A stretch of DNA of 64,000 nucleotides, from NCBI GenBank assembly GCA_020439745.1, contig JAGQSC010000015.1, positions 62,001 to 126,000 of the forward strand, read 5' to 3'. The notes beneath the pieces are model-generated. The model was not told the origin of the DNA. It did not search any database and was given only the letters and a program-made list of their open reading frames with translations. Positions 18,814-28,538 of this stretch are shown here, piece after piece. The translations under genes were made by a program, and so were the position numbers. This DNA is from Acidobacteriota bacterium (GTDB taxonomy: Bacteria; Acidobacteriota; Holophagae; Acanthopleuribacterales; Acanthopleuribacteraceae). Every line of letters begins with the position of its first letter. Positions within the stretch are counted from its first letter, which is position 1.

Positions 18814-20769
18814 TCAAGCCAGTTTCAATAGGGATCTCGCTTTCCTCAGCACGGCCTCAGCATCTATTTCCTCATTACAATGCAGAATCCGATTGTCGCC
18901 ATGGGTGACAAAATGGTCGCCAATACCCATGCGGTGGACCGATACGTCATTGATCTGGCGCTGGTTAAGTGCTTCCATCACAGCCGACCCAAAACCACCT
19001 GCCAAACAACCATCCTCAAGTGTGATGATGAGGCGACTTGACGGTAATTCCTCGATGATCGTATCTAAGTCCAGTGGTTTTGCGAATCGGGCATTAATGA
19101 CACATGCATCCATTCCGTTCTCTTTGTCCAGGATCTCAGCGGCTTGCGTCAACGGGTGAATCACGGCGCCATAACCCAACAACATAAGGTCACTACCCTT
19201 GCGGACCACCTCAGCTTTGCCCCAAGGCAAGACCTTGGGCATTTCGTCCATGGCTACGCCACGACCTGCTCCTCTGGGGTATCGTACGGCCACAGGTCCG
19301 TTGTGATCGATTGCCGTGGCCACCATATGTTGCAATTCATTTTCATCCTTGGGTGCCATTAATGCCATATGAGGGATCAAACGGAGGTAGGCTATATCAA
19401 ATGTGCCGTGGTGTGTGGGTCCATCGGCACCGACCAAGCCACCACGGTCCAGACAAAAAGTGACATCCAGATCTTGAATACAGACATCATGAATAATCTG
19501 GTCATAGGCACGTTGTAGAAAGGTTGAATAGATGGCTGCAACAGGTTTGAGACCTCTTGTTGCCATGCCCGCCGCCAAAGTCACAGCATGTTGTTCTGCA
19601 ATTCCCACGTCATAGCAGCGATCGGGGTAGGTCGCTGCAAATGCATCCAAACCTGTACCCGAAGGCATTGCAGCGGTGATCCCAATGATGCGCTGATCCT
19701 GTGCCGCAAGCTTGATCATGGTCTGAGAAAAAACTTTGGTATAAGACGGAGGCGAGGCTGATTTTGCTTTCACAGCAATAGATTTCTCTCGTTTGGGAAG
19801 GTACCCCACACCGACGCCATGATAGGTTTCCGATTTTTCCTCAGCCTGAGGCAAACCCTTTCCCTTCACCGTACGCACATGGACCAAAACCGGTCCATCT
19901 GCTTGTTTAAATTGTTCAAATACCTTCACCAGCTGATCCACATGATGGCCGTTGATAGGGCCCACATAGTGATAACCGAGTTCTTGGAATAGCGAACCCG
20001 GCACCAACATGGTTTTCACAATGTGTTCCAGTTGATGGGCGCGCTTTGCGACATAGGATCCGATGCCCGGTATGGCTTTGATCGACTTCTCAATGCGCTC
20101 CCTGGTTCTGGTATAAAACTGGCCAGAAATAATCTGATTCAGGTAGCCACTCATAGCACCCACATTCGGTGATATCGACATGTCATTATCATTGAGAATA
20201 ACCATCATTTTGCGTTTGAGGTAGCCCAATTGATTCAGTGCTTCAAATGCCATACCCCCGGTCAAGGCACCATCACCTATCACCGCGATGACTGAGTGGT
20301 CTTCTCGTAACGTATCACGGGCAATTGCCATACCCAGCGCAGCAGAAATGGAGGTCGACGCGTGCCCCGCACCAAAGTGATCGTATTCGCTTTCGTCCCG
20401 TTTCAGAAAGCCCGAAATGCCACCATACTGACGCAAGCGATCGAATCGCTTGCGCCGTCCGGTTAGTATCTTATGGGGATAGGCTTGGTGGCCCACGTCC
20501 CACACAACGCGATCCTCAGTGAAATCGAATACGTAGTGCAACGCAATTGCCAACTCAACCGTTCCCAAATTTGAACCCAAATGCCCACCTGTCCGAGAGA
20601 GCGTTTGAATGATGTAGTCGCGGACTTCACCAGCAACTTTTGGCAAAGCATCAGGCGACAAACGCTTCAGATCACGTGGAGATTCAATGCGGTGAAGCAA
20701 CGGAAAGGCCTGTGCCTCCAAGTCTCCAAAGACATTGCGTTCAAAAAACTCAAGAACCGTATCACTCAT
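18814..20769 (-). CDS. dxs: 1-deoxy-D-xylulose-5-phosphate synthase
   Basis: This 651-aa thiamin-diphosphate enzyme condenses pyruvate and glyceraldehyde-3-phosphate in the first step of the MEP isoprenoid pathway. The ATG at 20769 (GGGAG 8 nt upstream) is preferred to the TTG at 20775. Key segments are GGHLGSNLGTVELAIALHYVFD, the ThDP-binding GDGALTGG...NDNDMS, and the transketolase pyrimidine region with FCLDRGGLVGADGPTHHG. The C-terminal transketolase domain includes LEDGCLAGGFGSAVME. It lies 2 bp after the ispA stop, and the xseA-xseB-ispA-dxs order is common in bacteria. Confidence 0.96.
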   Translation of the reverse strand: MSDTVLEFFERNVFGDLEAQAFPLLHRIESPRDLKRLSPDALPKVAGEVRDYIIQTLSRTGGHLGSNLGTVELAIALHYVFDFTEDRVVWDVGHQAYPHKILTGRRKRFDRLRQYGGISGFLKRDESEYDHFGAGHASTSISAALGMAIARDTLREDHSVIAVIGDGALTGGMAFEALNQLGYLKRKMMVILNDNDMSISPNVGAMSGYLNQIISGQFYTRTRERIEKSIKAIPGIGSYVAKRAHQLEHIVKTMLVPGSLFQELGYHYVGPINGHHVDQLVKVFEQFKQADGPVLVHVRTVKGKGLPQAEEKSETYHGVGVGYLPKREKSIAVKAKSASPPSYTKVFSQTMIKLAAQDQRIIGITAAMPSGTGLDAFAATYPDRCYDVGIAEQHAVTLAAGMATRGLKPVAAIYSTFLQRAYDQIIHDVCIQDLDVTFCLDRGGLVGADGPTHHGTFDIAYLRLIPHMALMAPKDENELQHMVATAIDHNGPVAVRYPRGAGRGVAMDEMPKVLPWGKAEVVRKGSDLMLLGYGAVIHPLTQAAEILDKENGMDACVINARFAKPLDLDTIIEELPSSRLIITLEDGCLAGGFGSAVMEALNQRQINDVSVHRMGIGDHFVTHGDNRILHCNEEIDAEAVLRKARSLLKLA

Positions 20770-20771
20770 AG

Positions 20772-21656
20772 TCAATGCTCCCTATTTCGGACAAACATGG
20801 CCAATGTTTCCAATAACTTCTCTTTTGGCGCGCATAATGTCAAGGCTTCCAATGCATCCGACAGTAAGCCATCAGCGAAATTTCGCGCTTCGACGACCCC
20901 TAATAACTTGGGAAACGTCGCCTTGTTCTGGTCCAGGTCTTTGCCTGCCGTTTTTCCCAGTTGAGCTGCGTCCCCCTCAATATCAAGCAGGTCATCAACC
21001 ACTTGAAAAAGAAGACCCAATGCACGGCCAAACTTGGTAACTGCTTTCATCTGAGCCTCGTTTGCCCCTGCCAGGTAGGCTCCCAACCGTACTGAGAAAA
21101 GAATCAGAGCGCCGGTTTTTCGTTCGTGCAGCAATTGCAGAGTCGCCAAATCCAGGTCCCGTCGACTGCCCTCCATGTCCATGACTTGACCTGCAACCAT
21201 TCCCCGTCGTCCACATGCGTTCGCAAATTCCTCAATGATCTTGATTCGTGCAGCATCCGTAAGATTGGGATGAGGAGCATGAGCCAAAACCTTAAATGCT
21301 TCAGTGTGAAGAGCATCTCCCGCTAGAATGGCGTTGGCTTCTCCAAAAACCTTATGATTGGTGGGTTTGCCTCGCCGTAAATCGTCGTTGTCCATCATCG
21401 GTAAATCATCGTGGATCAGCGAATAGGTGTGCAGAAACTCGAGTGCAATTGAAAATGGTAAGGCATCCTCTAGGGATCCGCCCAATTCTTGGCAGGTGGC
21501 CAAGACCAGCAAGGGTCGCATGCGTTTTCCACCTGCTAACACTGAATACTCCATGGCGCGATCTAATGGATGACAGGTATGGTCCTTGTCGCGAAAATAC
21601 TCGAGCAAGGCGTCGTCAACACGATCCACCATCGCGTCGATAGCGGTGTGATTCAT
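20772..21656 (-). CDS. ispA: Farnesyl diphosphate synthase-type polyprenyl synthetase
   Basis: This 294-aa trans-prenyltransferase makes short-chain prenyl diphosphates from IPP and DMAPP. It shows GGKRMRPLL, a first aspartate-rich motif DDLPMMDNDD with the two-residue insertion typical of bacterial (type II) FPP synthases, a tyrosine five residues before it that fits a C15 product, and the second motif QVVDDLLDIEG. Its start overlaps the xseB stop by 4 bp and dxs follows directly, so isoprenoid precursor supply and chain elongation are co-expressed. Confidence 0.93.
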   Translation of the reverse strand: MNHTAIDAMVDRVDDALLEYFRDKDHTCHPLDRAMEYSVLAGGKRMRPLLVLATCQELGGSLEDALPFSIALEFLHTYSLIHDDLPMMDNDDLRRGKPTNHKVFGEANAILAGDALHTEAFKVLAHAPHPNLTDAARIKIIEEFANACGRRGMVAGQVMDMEGSRRDLDLATLQLLHERKTGALILFSVRLGAYLAGANEAQMKAVTKFGRALGLLFQVVDDLLDIEGDAAQLGKTAGKDLDQNKATFPKLLGVVEARNFADGLLSDALEALTLCAPKEKLLETLAMFVRNREH

Positions 21657-21898
21657 CCTTCGTCCTCGCCTTCGAAGGGTCCTGCAGCCATAGTTCCGTC
21701 ACTTTGCTTGGCCAGAATCTCAATTTTTTGTTCAGCCTCACCTAACATCTTTACCAGTTCCGTGCGTAACACCACACCTTCCTCGTAAAGCGACATGGCC
21801 TTTTCCAAAGGTACGTCTTCCTTGTCCATCTGTTGCACAATCCCTTCGAGCTTCTTCAATTTGTCTTCGAAAGATTCCATCTTAGGCTTTTGCCCCAT
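21653..21898 (-). CDS. xseB: Exodeoxyribonuclease VII small subunit
   Basis: The 81-aa two-helix protein has the XseB pattern: 'SFEDKLKKLEGIVQQMDKEDVPLEKAMSLYEEGVVL...LGEAEQKIEIL'. I start it at the ATG at 21898, because AAGGA lies 6 nt upstream. The earlier TTG (21913) and ATG (21904) have poor spacing. It binds XseA and enables the exonuclease complex, which degrades single-stranded DNA to oligonucleotides. It sits between xseA and ispA. Confidence 0.93.
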   Translation of the reverse strand: MGQKPKMESFEDKLKKLEGIVQQMDKEDVPLEKAMSLYEEGVVLRTELVKMLGEAEQKIEILAKQSDGTMAAGPFEGEDEG

Positions 21899-21909
21899 GC
21901 CCATTCCTT

Positions 21910-23283
21910 TCAATCAAATAAGGGACGTTGTTCGGCGTGATCCAAGGCCACAACCCGTGCATCCAAACCGTCATCCGCTAATTGTATCCTTAACAGGTCT
22001 CCGTATGTGACATCGTCTCGTTTTCGAACGATACGTCCCTGAGTGTCAAAGACAACCGCAAATCCGCGTTCCAAAACCCGCCGTGGCGACAGGTCCATCA
22101 AACGGGAACGAGCCAGCTCCACCCTTTGATGGACGGAATGCACGGTTTCCCAAGCCAGGCGGTCAAGCACGTCGCTTAACCGCGTCAGGTCCCCTTGAAG
22201 CGCGCGGAACTGATACACGATCTGATCGAGCCTCAAGCGCGCGCTTAGGCGTTCCAACCTTCTTTTGCGAAGTTCCACCCACGAAACCAGGCTATGGTCA
22301 AGCCGCAGATCCAGGTCAACCATCTGGCGTTGAAGATCTTTAAGACGATGATGGAGTCGATCAAAACTGACATGTTTCTCCATGGCATGTAAGCGTTTCT
22401 GCCAAGACAAGAACCGTTTCTGCCACGACTCGTTCAAACTCCGTCCCAGCAATCGCACCAAATTGTGGTATTCCCCATAGCTCTTAACCACCAATTCAGC
22501 AGCGTGGGAGGGAGTTGCTGCGCGGACGTCGGCCACCAAGTCAGCGATCGTCACGTCCACTTCATGACCCACCGCGCTGATAATAGGTGTCCGTGCCGCA
22601 AATATCGCGCGGGCCACAGCCACTTCATTAAAGGCCCACAAATCTTCCTCTGAGCCACCTCCGCGGCCCACAATCAGCACGTCGCATCCGCACCCGTCCA
22701 ACGTCTCAATACCCTGCGCAATCTCTTGAGCGGCTCCCTCGCCTTGGACTCGGGCCGGATAAATGAGCAAGTGGACACCGGAGAATCTTTTCTTGATCAC
22801 GCGGATAATGTCGCGGATGGCTGCCCCTGTTGGTGAGGTAATGACACCCACTTTGCGCGGCAGAAACGGCAGCGATTTCTTGTGTTCCGCAGCAAACAGA
22901 CCCTCTTCCATGAGTTGAGCCTTTAACCGTTCAAAAGCCGCACGCATACGACCAATGCCCATTTCTTCCATGCGATTGACCATCAGCGAATACTCGCCAC
23001 GGGGGGCATAAACGTTGACACTTCCTTGAACCACCACCTCCATACCGTCTTTGGGTGTGAGCGTGAGTGATTGTGCTTGTGATCGCCACATGGTGGCCCG
23101 AATCTGTGCCTTTTGGTCCTTGAGACTGAAATAGAGATGGCCAGAACTGGCTCGGGTCATGTTTGAAATCTCGCCCGATAACCACAATTGAGGAAACGCG
23201 GGCTCAAGGTGGTCCTTGATCAGGAACGTAAGTTGACTGACCGAAAAGGGTTTTTCGCGTACCTGACCAAATCCATTGACCAT
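21910..23283 (-). CDS. xseA: Exodeoxyribonuclease VII large subunit
   Basis: This is the 457-aa catalytic subunit. It has an N-terminal OB fold (about 12-105; FSVSQLTFLIKDHLE, LWLSGEISN) and a nuclease domain with VGVITSPTGAAIRDI, RGGGSEEDLWAFN and AVGHEVDVTIADLVAD. A long coiled-coil region (about 290-400) follows, which recruits XseB. The start ATG has GGGGG upstream. It is the first gene of the leftward xseA-xseB-ispA-dxs operon. Confidence 0.96.
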   Translation of the reverse strand: MVNGFGQVREKPFSVSQLTFLIKDHLEPAFPQLWLSGEISNMTRASSGHLYFSLKDQKAQIRATMWRSQAQSLTLTPKDGMEVVVQGSVNVYAPRGEYSLMVNRMEEMGIGRMRAAFERLKAQLMEEGLFAAEHKKSLPFLPRKVGVITSPTGAAIRDIIRVIKKRFSGVHLLIYPARVQGEGAAQEIAQGIETLDGCGCDVLIVGRGGGSEEDLWAFNEVAVARAIFAARTPIISAVGHEVDVTIADLVADVRAATPSHAAELVVKSYGEYHNLVRLLGRSLNESWQKRFLSWQKRLHAMEKHVSFDRLHHRLKDLQRQMVDLDLRLDHSLVSWVELRKRRLERLSARLRLDQIVYQFRALQGDLTRLSDVLDRLAWETVHSVHQRVELARSRLMDLSPRRVLERGFAVVFDTQGRIVRKRDDVTYGDLLRIQLADDGLDARVVALDHAEQRPLFD

Positions 23284-23328
23284 AGACCCCCAATGCTAGC
23301 CCACCCTGGGGGGGCGGTCAATCAACCT

Positions 23329-23721
23329 TCAGGTCAAAGCCAATACGTGTTGATGCGTGTCCACGAAATGCCGAAATGAAGTCACCTTGCCATTGTCGAA
23401 GTGCCAAAGGTGCATGGCCAGATCGCGAATGCGTTTGCCCGTTGCGACAACCTCCAAGTCAACCCGCACGACGCATGCCACGCACCCCTCGCCCTCCAAA
23501 ACTTGTAACGGTTCGAATTGATGAAAGGCCAACTGCTCCAACGACTGAAAAAAGGACGCTACCTCTTCCCGGCCTTTACGATGTGTGAGCCAAGGAACAC
23601 CGCAGGGCGCCAACTCATCATCCCAAGAAACATCGTCGGCGAGTTGATCGAGAATAAAGGCAATATTACCTTCGCCAAACGCGGCATAAATACGCTGTAC
23701 CAAATTACTTGAATCTGACAT
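23329..23721 (-). CDS. SnoaL-like (NTF2-fold) protein
   Basis: The 130-aa soluble protein has an NTF2-like cone fold pattern: an N-terminal helix 'NLVQRIYAAFGEGNIAFILDQLADDVSWDDE', 'GREEVASFFQSL', and beta-strands ending in 'LAMHLWHFDNGKVTSFRHFVDT'. The family covers small-molecule isomerases and hydrolases as well as catalytically inert proteins; no catalytic assignment is possible. GGAGG lies 5 nt before the ATG. It is monocistronic or possibly read together with xseA, 45 bp downstream. Confidence 0.82.
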   Translation of the reverse strand: MSDSSNLVQRIYAAFGEGNIAFILDQLADDVSWDDELAPCGVPWLTHRKGREEVASFFQSLEQLAFHQFEPLQVLEGEGCVACVVRVDLEVVATGKRIRDLAMHLWHFDNGKVTSFRHFVDTHQHVLALT

Positions 23722-23822
23722 CGAACCTCCGGATCATCAAGCTGCCTGTGATACGTCTATTCAGGAGGTTTTGGATTACTACACATTGGCAATTGCATGC
23801 ACACGTCTTACAATGTGCCCTC

Positions 23823-24167
23823 ATGTCGGAGATCAAACGTCTCATCGCAAAAGCCGTGGTAATTCAAGTGATTGCATTGTCGCTTGCAGCGTGGTTCCAT
23901 CAGAAGCCACTGTTGCCCTTGTCCACTCAAGAAGCCGAGATTTTCGGTCAAACCCTAACCCTGATTCTCCTGGCGGGCGGTCTATGGGCCTATTTTCATG
24001 CACCCAAACGTCCCGTCCCCATGCTGGTACTTTTGATGATGGCGCAAGCCTGCCCCATTTACGCCGCCTTGGGTGGGCCGGTCAATAATCTTGTCGCTTA
24101 CGGCGCCATTGGACTTGTGGGTACGGCGTTGGCCATTTTTCGTCGGCATAAAGGGAGCACAGCTTGA
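23823..24167 (+). CDS. Small multi-pass membrane protein, unknown
   Basis: The product from ATG 23823 is 114 aa, with about four hydrophobic segments separated by short loops (AVVIQVIALSLAAWF, LTLILLAGGLWAYF, MLVLLMMAQACPIYAAL, LVAYGAIGLVGTALAIF). The open frame extends upstream to 23709, but that part overlaps the divergent gene's start and looks non-coding. No family is recognised. The stop codon overlaps the TTG start of the next membrane protein, so the two are almost certainly co-translated. Confidence 0.6.
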   Translation: MSEIKRLIAKAVVIQVIALSLAAWFHQKPLLPLSTQEAEIFGQTLTLILLAGGLWAYFHAPKRPVPMLVLLMMAQACPIYAALGGPVNNLVAYGAIGLVGTALAIFRRHKGSTA

Positions 24168-24829
24168 TCCAGCCAAAATTGAAAATGGTCATCTTCCTCC
24201 TTGCCTGTGGCCTAGTGCCTGCCTTGGTTGTCGCATTTGTATTTGAGATGCAGCAAGGTCGCCTTGCCGTGCAGGGCAGTGAATTGGCTAATCCGTTTGG
24301 TTCCAAAGAGCTACTCGCGGCCTTGACCTCGTTCTTCGCCCCACTGATGAGCCTCTATCCGCTTTCTGTCTTCCTACGCAAAAAATCGCCTAGCCTTGTT
24401 TACAGCATGATGCCGACGATCATGTACATGCCACCGCTGCTTGCCAGTATGTTCGTAGGCGCGAAATGGGACGGAGGGGTCCTAATATTCCTGGCCTGCC
24501 TGGTGGTCTGGCAAGCCAACCTGGCACTTTGGACGCGTCTGTTGCATCAAGGGTTGGGCGTGCGTTGGACAGTGGTCATATGGGCGGTTTCTTGGACGAT
24601 GCACGACTTTCTCCAGTACGTCCGCGACTACCTGGTTTCGTACTTCGAATGGTCGTTTCTATCTGTCCTGCCTTGGGCTAGTTGGCTGGTTCCGCCCGTT
24701 AATCATGCAACTGAATTGGCGGATTCCATGTTACTGCAGCGCCACTGGATGACAATGATGCCGATAGCCATTCAATTGTTCTTGTTGTTCGGATTGAACA
24801 CATGGCTCAGTCGTCGCCAAAACCCTTAA
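24164..24829 (+). CDS. Multi-pass membrane protein, unknown
   Basis: The 221-aa protein has about five to six transmembrane segments (KMVIFLLACGLVPALVVAFVF, MSLYPLSVFL, PTIMYMPPLLASMFV, GVLIFLACLVVW, TVVIWAVSWTM, and a C-terminal [10 protein letters not shown]). It starts at a TTG with GGGAG upstream that overlaps the previous stop (TTGA). The family is not recognised. Its 3' end overlaps the convergent sigma-54 regulator gene by 23 bp. Confidence 0.65.
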   Translation: MIQPKLKMVIFLLACGLVPALVVAFVFEMQQGRLAVQGSELANPFGSKELLAALTSFFAPLMSLYPLSVFLRKKSPSLVYSMMPTIMYMPPLLASMFVGAKWDGGVLIFLACLVVWQANLALWTRLLHQGLGVRWTVVIWAVSWTMHDFLQYVRDYLVSYFEWSFLSVLPWASWLVPPVNHATELADSMLLQRHWMTMMPIAIQLFLLFGLNTWLSRRQNP

Positions 24830-26153
24830 TGCGGTTATAAAGCGTTTTCACGCTAATCCCCAGTCTTGCTGCCGCCCGCTTCATATTGGTTTCTTCGCGT
24901 GTCACCAGCCGAATCAATTGACGTTCCGCTTCACGAGATAAGCGGGAAAGATTGACTTTGATCGTTTGCCCCAGATCAAGCTCAAAGTCTGCCATCACAT
25001 GGTCAGTCACCATATTGGTTGGAAAATGCTTGGGCGCCAAGGGCAACTGAGGACTGAGAATCATGGCGCGTTCAATGACATTTTCCAATTCACGTACGTT
25101 GCCTGGCCAGGCATATTGAGTCATCAAATCGAGGACAGCACGTGACAGTTCAGGTTGAGGATGACCTGCACGCTTGAGGAAGTGTTGCGCCAGATCAGGA
25201 ATATCCTCAGGTCTTTGCCGCAATGGCGGTAACTGTATGGGGAACACCGAGACCCGATAGAAAAGATCCTCACGGAAATGCCCTTCCCTCACGGCCAGGC
25301 TCAAGTTGCGATTGGTTGCACAAACTAATCTCACGTCTGCCTTGATGATTTTCTGACCGCCCACACGGCGAAACTCTGATTCTTGAATGAAACGGAGAAT
25401 CTTGGGCTGAAGCTCTAAAGGCATGTCCCCGATTTCGTCGAGAAACAGGGTACCCCCGTCCGCCAATTCAATGAGTCCTTGTTTGCGTCCCTGGGCACCT
25501 GTAAAGGCGCCACGTTCATATCCGAACATTTCGCTTTCAAGCAGGTCTCGAGGTAGGGCCGAGCAGTTGACCGCCAAAAAGGGACCATCGTGACGGTGAC
25601 TCTTTTCGTGCAGTCGCCTGGCGACGAGCTCTTTTCCGGTACCAGATTCACCTAGCAAAAGGCATGTGGCTTGGGAAGCAGCAACCCGGTCAACGAGCTG
25701 AAGAAGCTCTTGGATCACCGGCGAGCGTCCAACGATTTGTCGATCCGAGGTGTCGGATCTCTCTGATATTTGCTGGCTCCGTTCCAATTGTCGAAGATTC
25801 ATGGCCCGCTCTACGGTCATCGCAAGATGTTCAAGGTCAATGGGCTTCTCCAGGAAATCAAATGCGCCGAGTTTCATAGCCTTAACGGCCAATTTCACTT
25901 CACCAAATGCGGTCATCAGAATGACAGCAATTTGGTTGTCTTTGGAACGGATCTGCTCCAGAAAGGCGAGCCCATTCATGCCAGGTAACAAATAATCGAG
26001 CAGAAGAACTGCAAATTCGCGTTCAGAAAGCTGCTGTTCGGCGTCTTCGGCACTGCCCACCGCCGTTACGGCATATCCCTGTTGGGTCAAAAACGTCCGA
26101 TAAGCATCGCGCAATGCCATTCTATCTTCCACTAACAGGATACTTCCCTTCAC
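24807..26153 (-). CDS. Sigma-54-dependent response regulator (NtrC/PilR type)
   Basis: The 448-aa regulator has a receiver domain (phospho-acceptor Asp53 in LLLDYLLPG, Thr in LMTAFG, Lys in EKPI). Its AAA+ domain has Walker A GESGTGKE (168-175), an intact GAFTGA (215-220) for sigma-54 contact, Walker B GGTLFLDE and a WPGNVREL sensor II. The C-terminal Fis-type helix-turn-helix is [20 protein letters not shown]. It is encoded with its presumed kinase (4-bp overlap). Sigma-54 promoters with upstream dyads lie in front of the pilin genes a few kb away, so a PilR-like role is plausible but unproven; the kinase lacks the multi-helix PilS sensor domain. Confidence 0.93.
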   Translation of the reverse strand: MKGSILLVEDRMALRDAYRTFLTQQGYAVTAVGSAEDAEQQLSEREFAVLLLDYLLPGMNGLAFLEQIRSKDNQIAVILMTAFGEVKLAVKAMKLGAFDFLEKPIDLEHLAMTVERAMNLRQLERSQQISERSDTSDRQIVGRSPVIQELLQLVDRVAASQATCLLLGESGTGKELVARRLHEKSHRHDGPFLAVNCSALPRDLLESEMFGYERGAFTGAQGRKQGLIELADGGTLFLDEIGDMPLELQPKILRFIQESEFRRVGGQKIIKADVRLVCATNRNLSLAVREGHFREDLFYRVSVFPIQLPPLRQRPEDIPDLAQHFLKRAGHPQPELSRAVLDLMTQYAWPGNVRELENVIERAMILSPQLPLAPKHFPTNMVTDHVMADFELDLGQTIKVNLSRLSREAERQLIRLVTREETNMKRAAARLGISVKTLYNRIKGFGDD

Positions 26154-27346
26154 GGCTCCCTCTCGTCTAAAGGCAATACGATACGTACGCGGGTCGGGTC
26201 GGGCATCACTTCCAGCTTTCCCTGATGGGACGAGACAATTTTTCGAGCGTGAAAGAGACCCAAACCGGTACCGTTGGGTTTACTGGTGACAAAGGGAACA
26301 AATAGCCGGTTTAGCACCTCTTTTGAAAATCCTGGACCGCGATCTTCCACTTCAATGACCCACTCGCCTTTTCGAGCCACCACCCGAATGGTGACAGCCT
26401 CTTCGTCACATGATTGAAGTGCATTCTCGACGATATTGTCCAATGCCAAATCCATTAGAACCGGATCCCAAGAAGCATGTCGATGTGGGGAAAGGTTTTC
26501 TTCTAAGACGATGCGATCAGCGTATCCCCGATTGCGCCACTTGGCGATGAATTCAACCAACCAATCATGCACGTCTACCTGAACCCACTGAGGCTGCTCT
26601 TGCTTTGCGAATCGCATAAATTGCTGCACAACTTGCAGTAACCGCTGAGATTCCGCCAATATGGGTTCCGCATTTTCGGATCCCGTACCCAGCTGAATCA
26701 TCTGCGCATGGGCCTGCACCACGCCCATGACATTCTTGACTTCATGAGCAATTCCCGAAGCCATCTCGCCCATCAAAGCCAGTTCCCGGTCGGTGGCCAA
26801 TCGTTGCTCCAAGGCAGCCATTTCTGTACGGTCGGAAATAATAATCAGCCGTCGATCACCGGGCAGCACCTTAAGACCCACAGACCATGACCTATTTCCG
26901 TTTTCATTGTCGTACCAAGCAAATTCGGTGTTGTCGCGGCCACTTTCGTACAACGACTGCACCACATTGAGTAACGGCTGCGAAATCGTACCCAAAGAAG
27001 CAGGTGTTTCGAAGTTCAGCCAAGTGAGCGCCGTACGATTGGCGTAGGCGATTGTGTAATCACGATCGGATTCCATTAACCCAAGCGGCATCTCTTCCAT
27101 AAGGGTCTTGTACATGGCAAAAAGATCTCTGTAAGCCTGTTGACTTGCTTCCAGTTCAGTCTGAGTCTCCTTGACGGTCACCATCCGTTCACGCAGCACA
27201 TCCACAAGAAGGTCACTTTTGTTTGGGACCTCCTCCCGTTTTTGCCAGTTTCGGAAACCCAGCTTCACCAAGCGAAACCCCAACAAAGCCACGGCAAATA
27301 TCAGGACAAAAACTGTCCCCAACCAGACAACAAAATGCGGTTCCAT
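26150..27346 (-). CDS. Sensor histidine kinase (PAS-HisKA-HATPase)
   Basis: The 398-aa kinase has a single N-terminal membrane helix (about 6-26), a coiled-coil linker (about 45-80) and a PAS-like domain (about 85-175). The DHp helix carries phospho-His201 in GIAHEVKNVMG. The ATPase domain has DNIVENALQS (N box), EVEDRGPGF (G1), FVPFVTSKPNGTGLGL (F and G2). With almost no periplasmic loop, it probably senses an intracellular or membrane signal through the PAS domain. The 4-bp overlap with the sigma-54 regulator makes that protein its likely partner. Confidence 0.92.
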   Translation of the reverse strand: MEPHFVVWLGTVFVLIFAVALLGFRLVKLGFRNWQKREEVPNKSDLLVDVLRERMVTVKETQTELEASQQAYRDLFAMYKTLMEEMPLGLMESDRDYTIAYANRTALTWLNFETPASLGTISQPLLNVVQSLYESGRDNTEFAWYDNENGNRSWSVGLKVLPGDRRLIIISDRTEMAALEQRLATDRELALMGEMASGIAHEVKNVMGVVQAHAQMIQLGTGSENAEPILAESQRLLQVVQQFMRFAKQEQPQWVQVDVHDWLVEFIAKWRNRGYADRIVLEENLSPHRHASWDPVLMDLALDNIVENALQSCDEEAVTIRVVARKGEWVIEVEDRGPGFSKEVLNRLFVPFVTSKPNGTGLGLFHARKIVSSHQGKLEVMPDPTRVRIVLPLDEREP

Positions 27347-27363
27347 AACCTATATTAAACCGA

Positions 27364-28470
27364 CTACAGCCAAAATGGTCCGGTCCCGCTGTACAGCCGC
27401 GCTGTCAGCAGAATCAAAGACCATTGAGCCAAGGCAATGCCCATGATCAAACACAGCACGCGACGCGCCTTGGGGGTTGGCGGAAACATCATGGAGTGGA
27501 GGTAAGGTAGCGATGCCAACACAACATGTACGGACATGGCAAGGGTCAAGAAGGTACCCCCATCTGAGGTTCCTTGATGGTGGTGCATGGACTGCGTCCA
27601 GTTACTCAAGACCTGCTCCGTGGCGAGCGCCACGATTATCGAAAAGAGCCATGGTCCTTTAACCGATATTTTGTTGGTCACGAATTTCATAAGTAGGATC
27701 ACTGCCACAACGAGTGTCGACACACCCAAACAAATTCTGAGGATCATCATCCAACTGCCTTGATCACCTCGCCACCCAAAAAACCACAATCCCAGTGCCT
27801 CAAGCACCAACGCGACACATACATAAGACACGAAAGCATGGGTTCGCGTGCGTCGATCGCCGGCATTGAGATATACAACCATGCAGAGCATGAGCCAACT
27901 GACCGGGTGTATCCCGCCAAGAATGCCGACAATTTTGCTCACGTTTTGCGGAGACACATCGTCCACCAGCAAAGTCCCAAATACTGGTAAGCGAATGGAC
28001 GAGTTGGCTAATGTGATGGGGGCCAAGCCTAAGCGCTGGCGAATATCGTTCTCAATGGGTTCCCGACTTTCAATTTCTTCGCCAAAGCCAGGATAAACAT
28101 GGGGATTCTCGCTACCCGCACCCACCACAATAAGCGGCGTAATCAATTCTGTTTGGTTGCAGGCCAGAAGCCATGATTGATAGGTGTTTAACCAGTCGGC
28201 AGGCATATTGGGGTGCACTTCGACCGTGATCCATCCTGTTTGTTGATATCGATGCTGTAGTTCGGCCATGATGGGATTCGCGATCGCACAGTGGGGGCAA
28301 CCCGCACGGTGAAAGTAAAGCATTGTCGGGGCACTGCGATCAGCGGCCGATCTGGTTTCAGGAATTTCTTGGCCCTTCTGCTGCTGGACCACCACCATCA
28401 TCCATGAAACACCGAAAACGAGAGGGATGGAGATCAGGAAATAGAGCATATAACGCGTACTGACCGTCAT
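27364..28470 (-). CDS. Thioredoxin-like (CPHC) polytopic membrane protein
   Basis: The 368-aa protein has an N-terminal anchor (about 8-28) followed by a thioredoxin-like domain (about 45-150): 'PTMLYFHRAGCPHCAIANPIMAELQHRY' with a CPHC redox motif at 58-61, and a TPLIVVG cis-proline-type segment. After about residue 175 there are roughly six membrane helices (including a VGILGGIHPVSWLMLCMVVYL segment). This resembles fusions of a redox domain with a membrane electron conduit, but the membrane half is not a clear DsbD/CcdA. It is divergent from, and 68 bp away from, a VKOR gene, suggesting partnership in disulfide chemistry outside the cytoplasm. Confidence 0.75.
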   Translation of the reverse strand: MTVSTRYMLYFLISIPLVFGVSWMMVVVQQQKGQEIPETRSAADRSAPTMLYFHRAGCPHCAIANPIMAELQHRYQQTGWITVEVHPNMPADWLNTYQSWLLACNQTELITPLIVVGAGSENPHVYPGFGEEIESREPIENDIRQRLGLAPITLANSSIRLPVFGTLLVDDVSPQNVSKIVGILGGIHPVSWLMLCMVVYLNAGDRRTRTHAFVSYVCVALVLEALGLWFFGWRGDQGSWMMILRICLGVSTLVVAVILLMKFVTNKISVKGPWLFSIIVALATEQVLSNWTQSMHHHQGTSDGGTFLTLAMSVHVVLASLPYLHSMMFPPTPKARRVLCLIMGIALAQWSLILLTARLYSGTGPFWL

Positions 28471-28538
28471 TCGCCGATTCTAACAACAACCGAGCACCAT
28501 TCACGCTAGAATCTAACGCACCAACGTTTGGATTTGAG

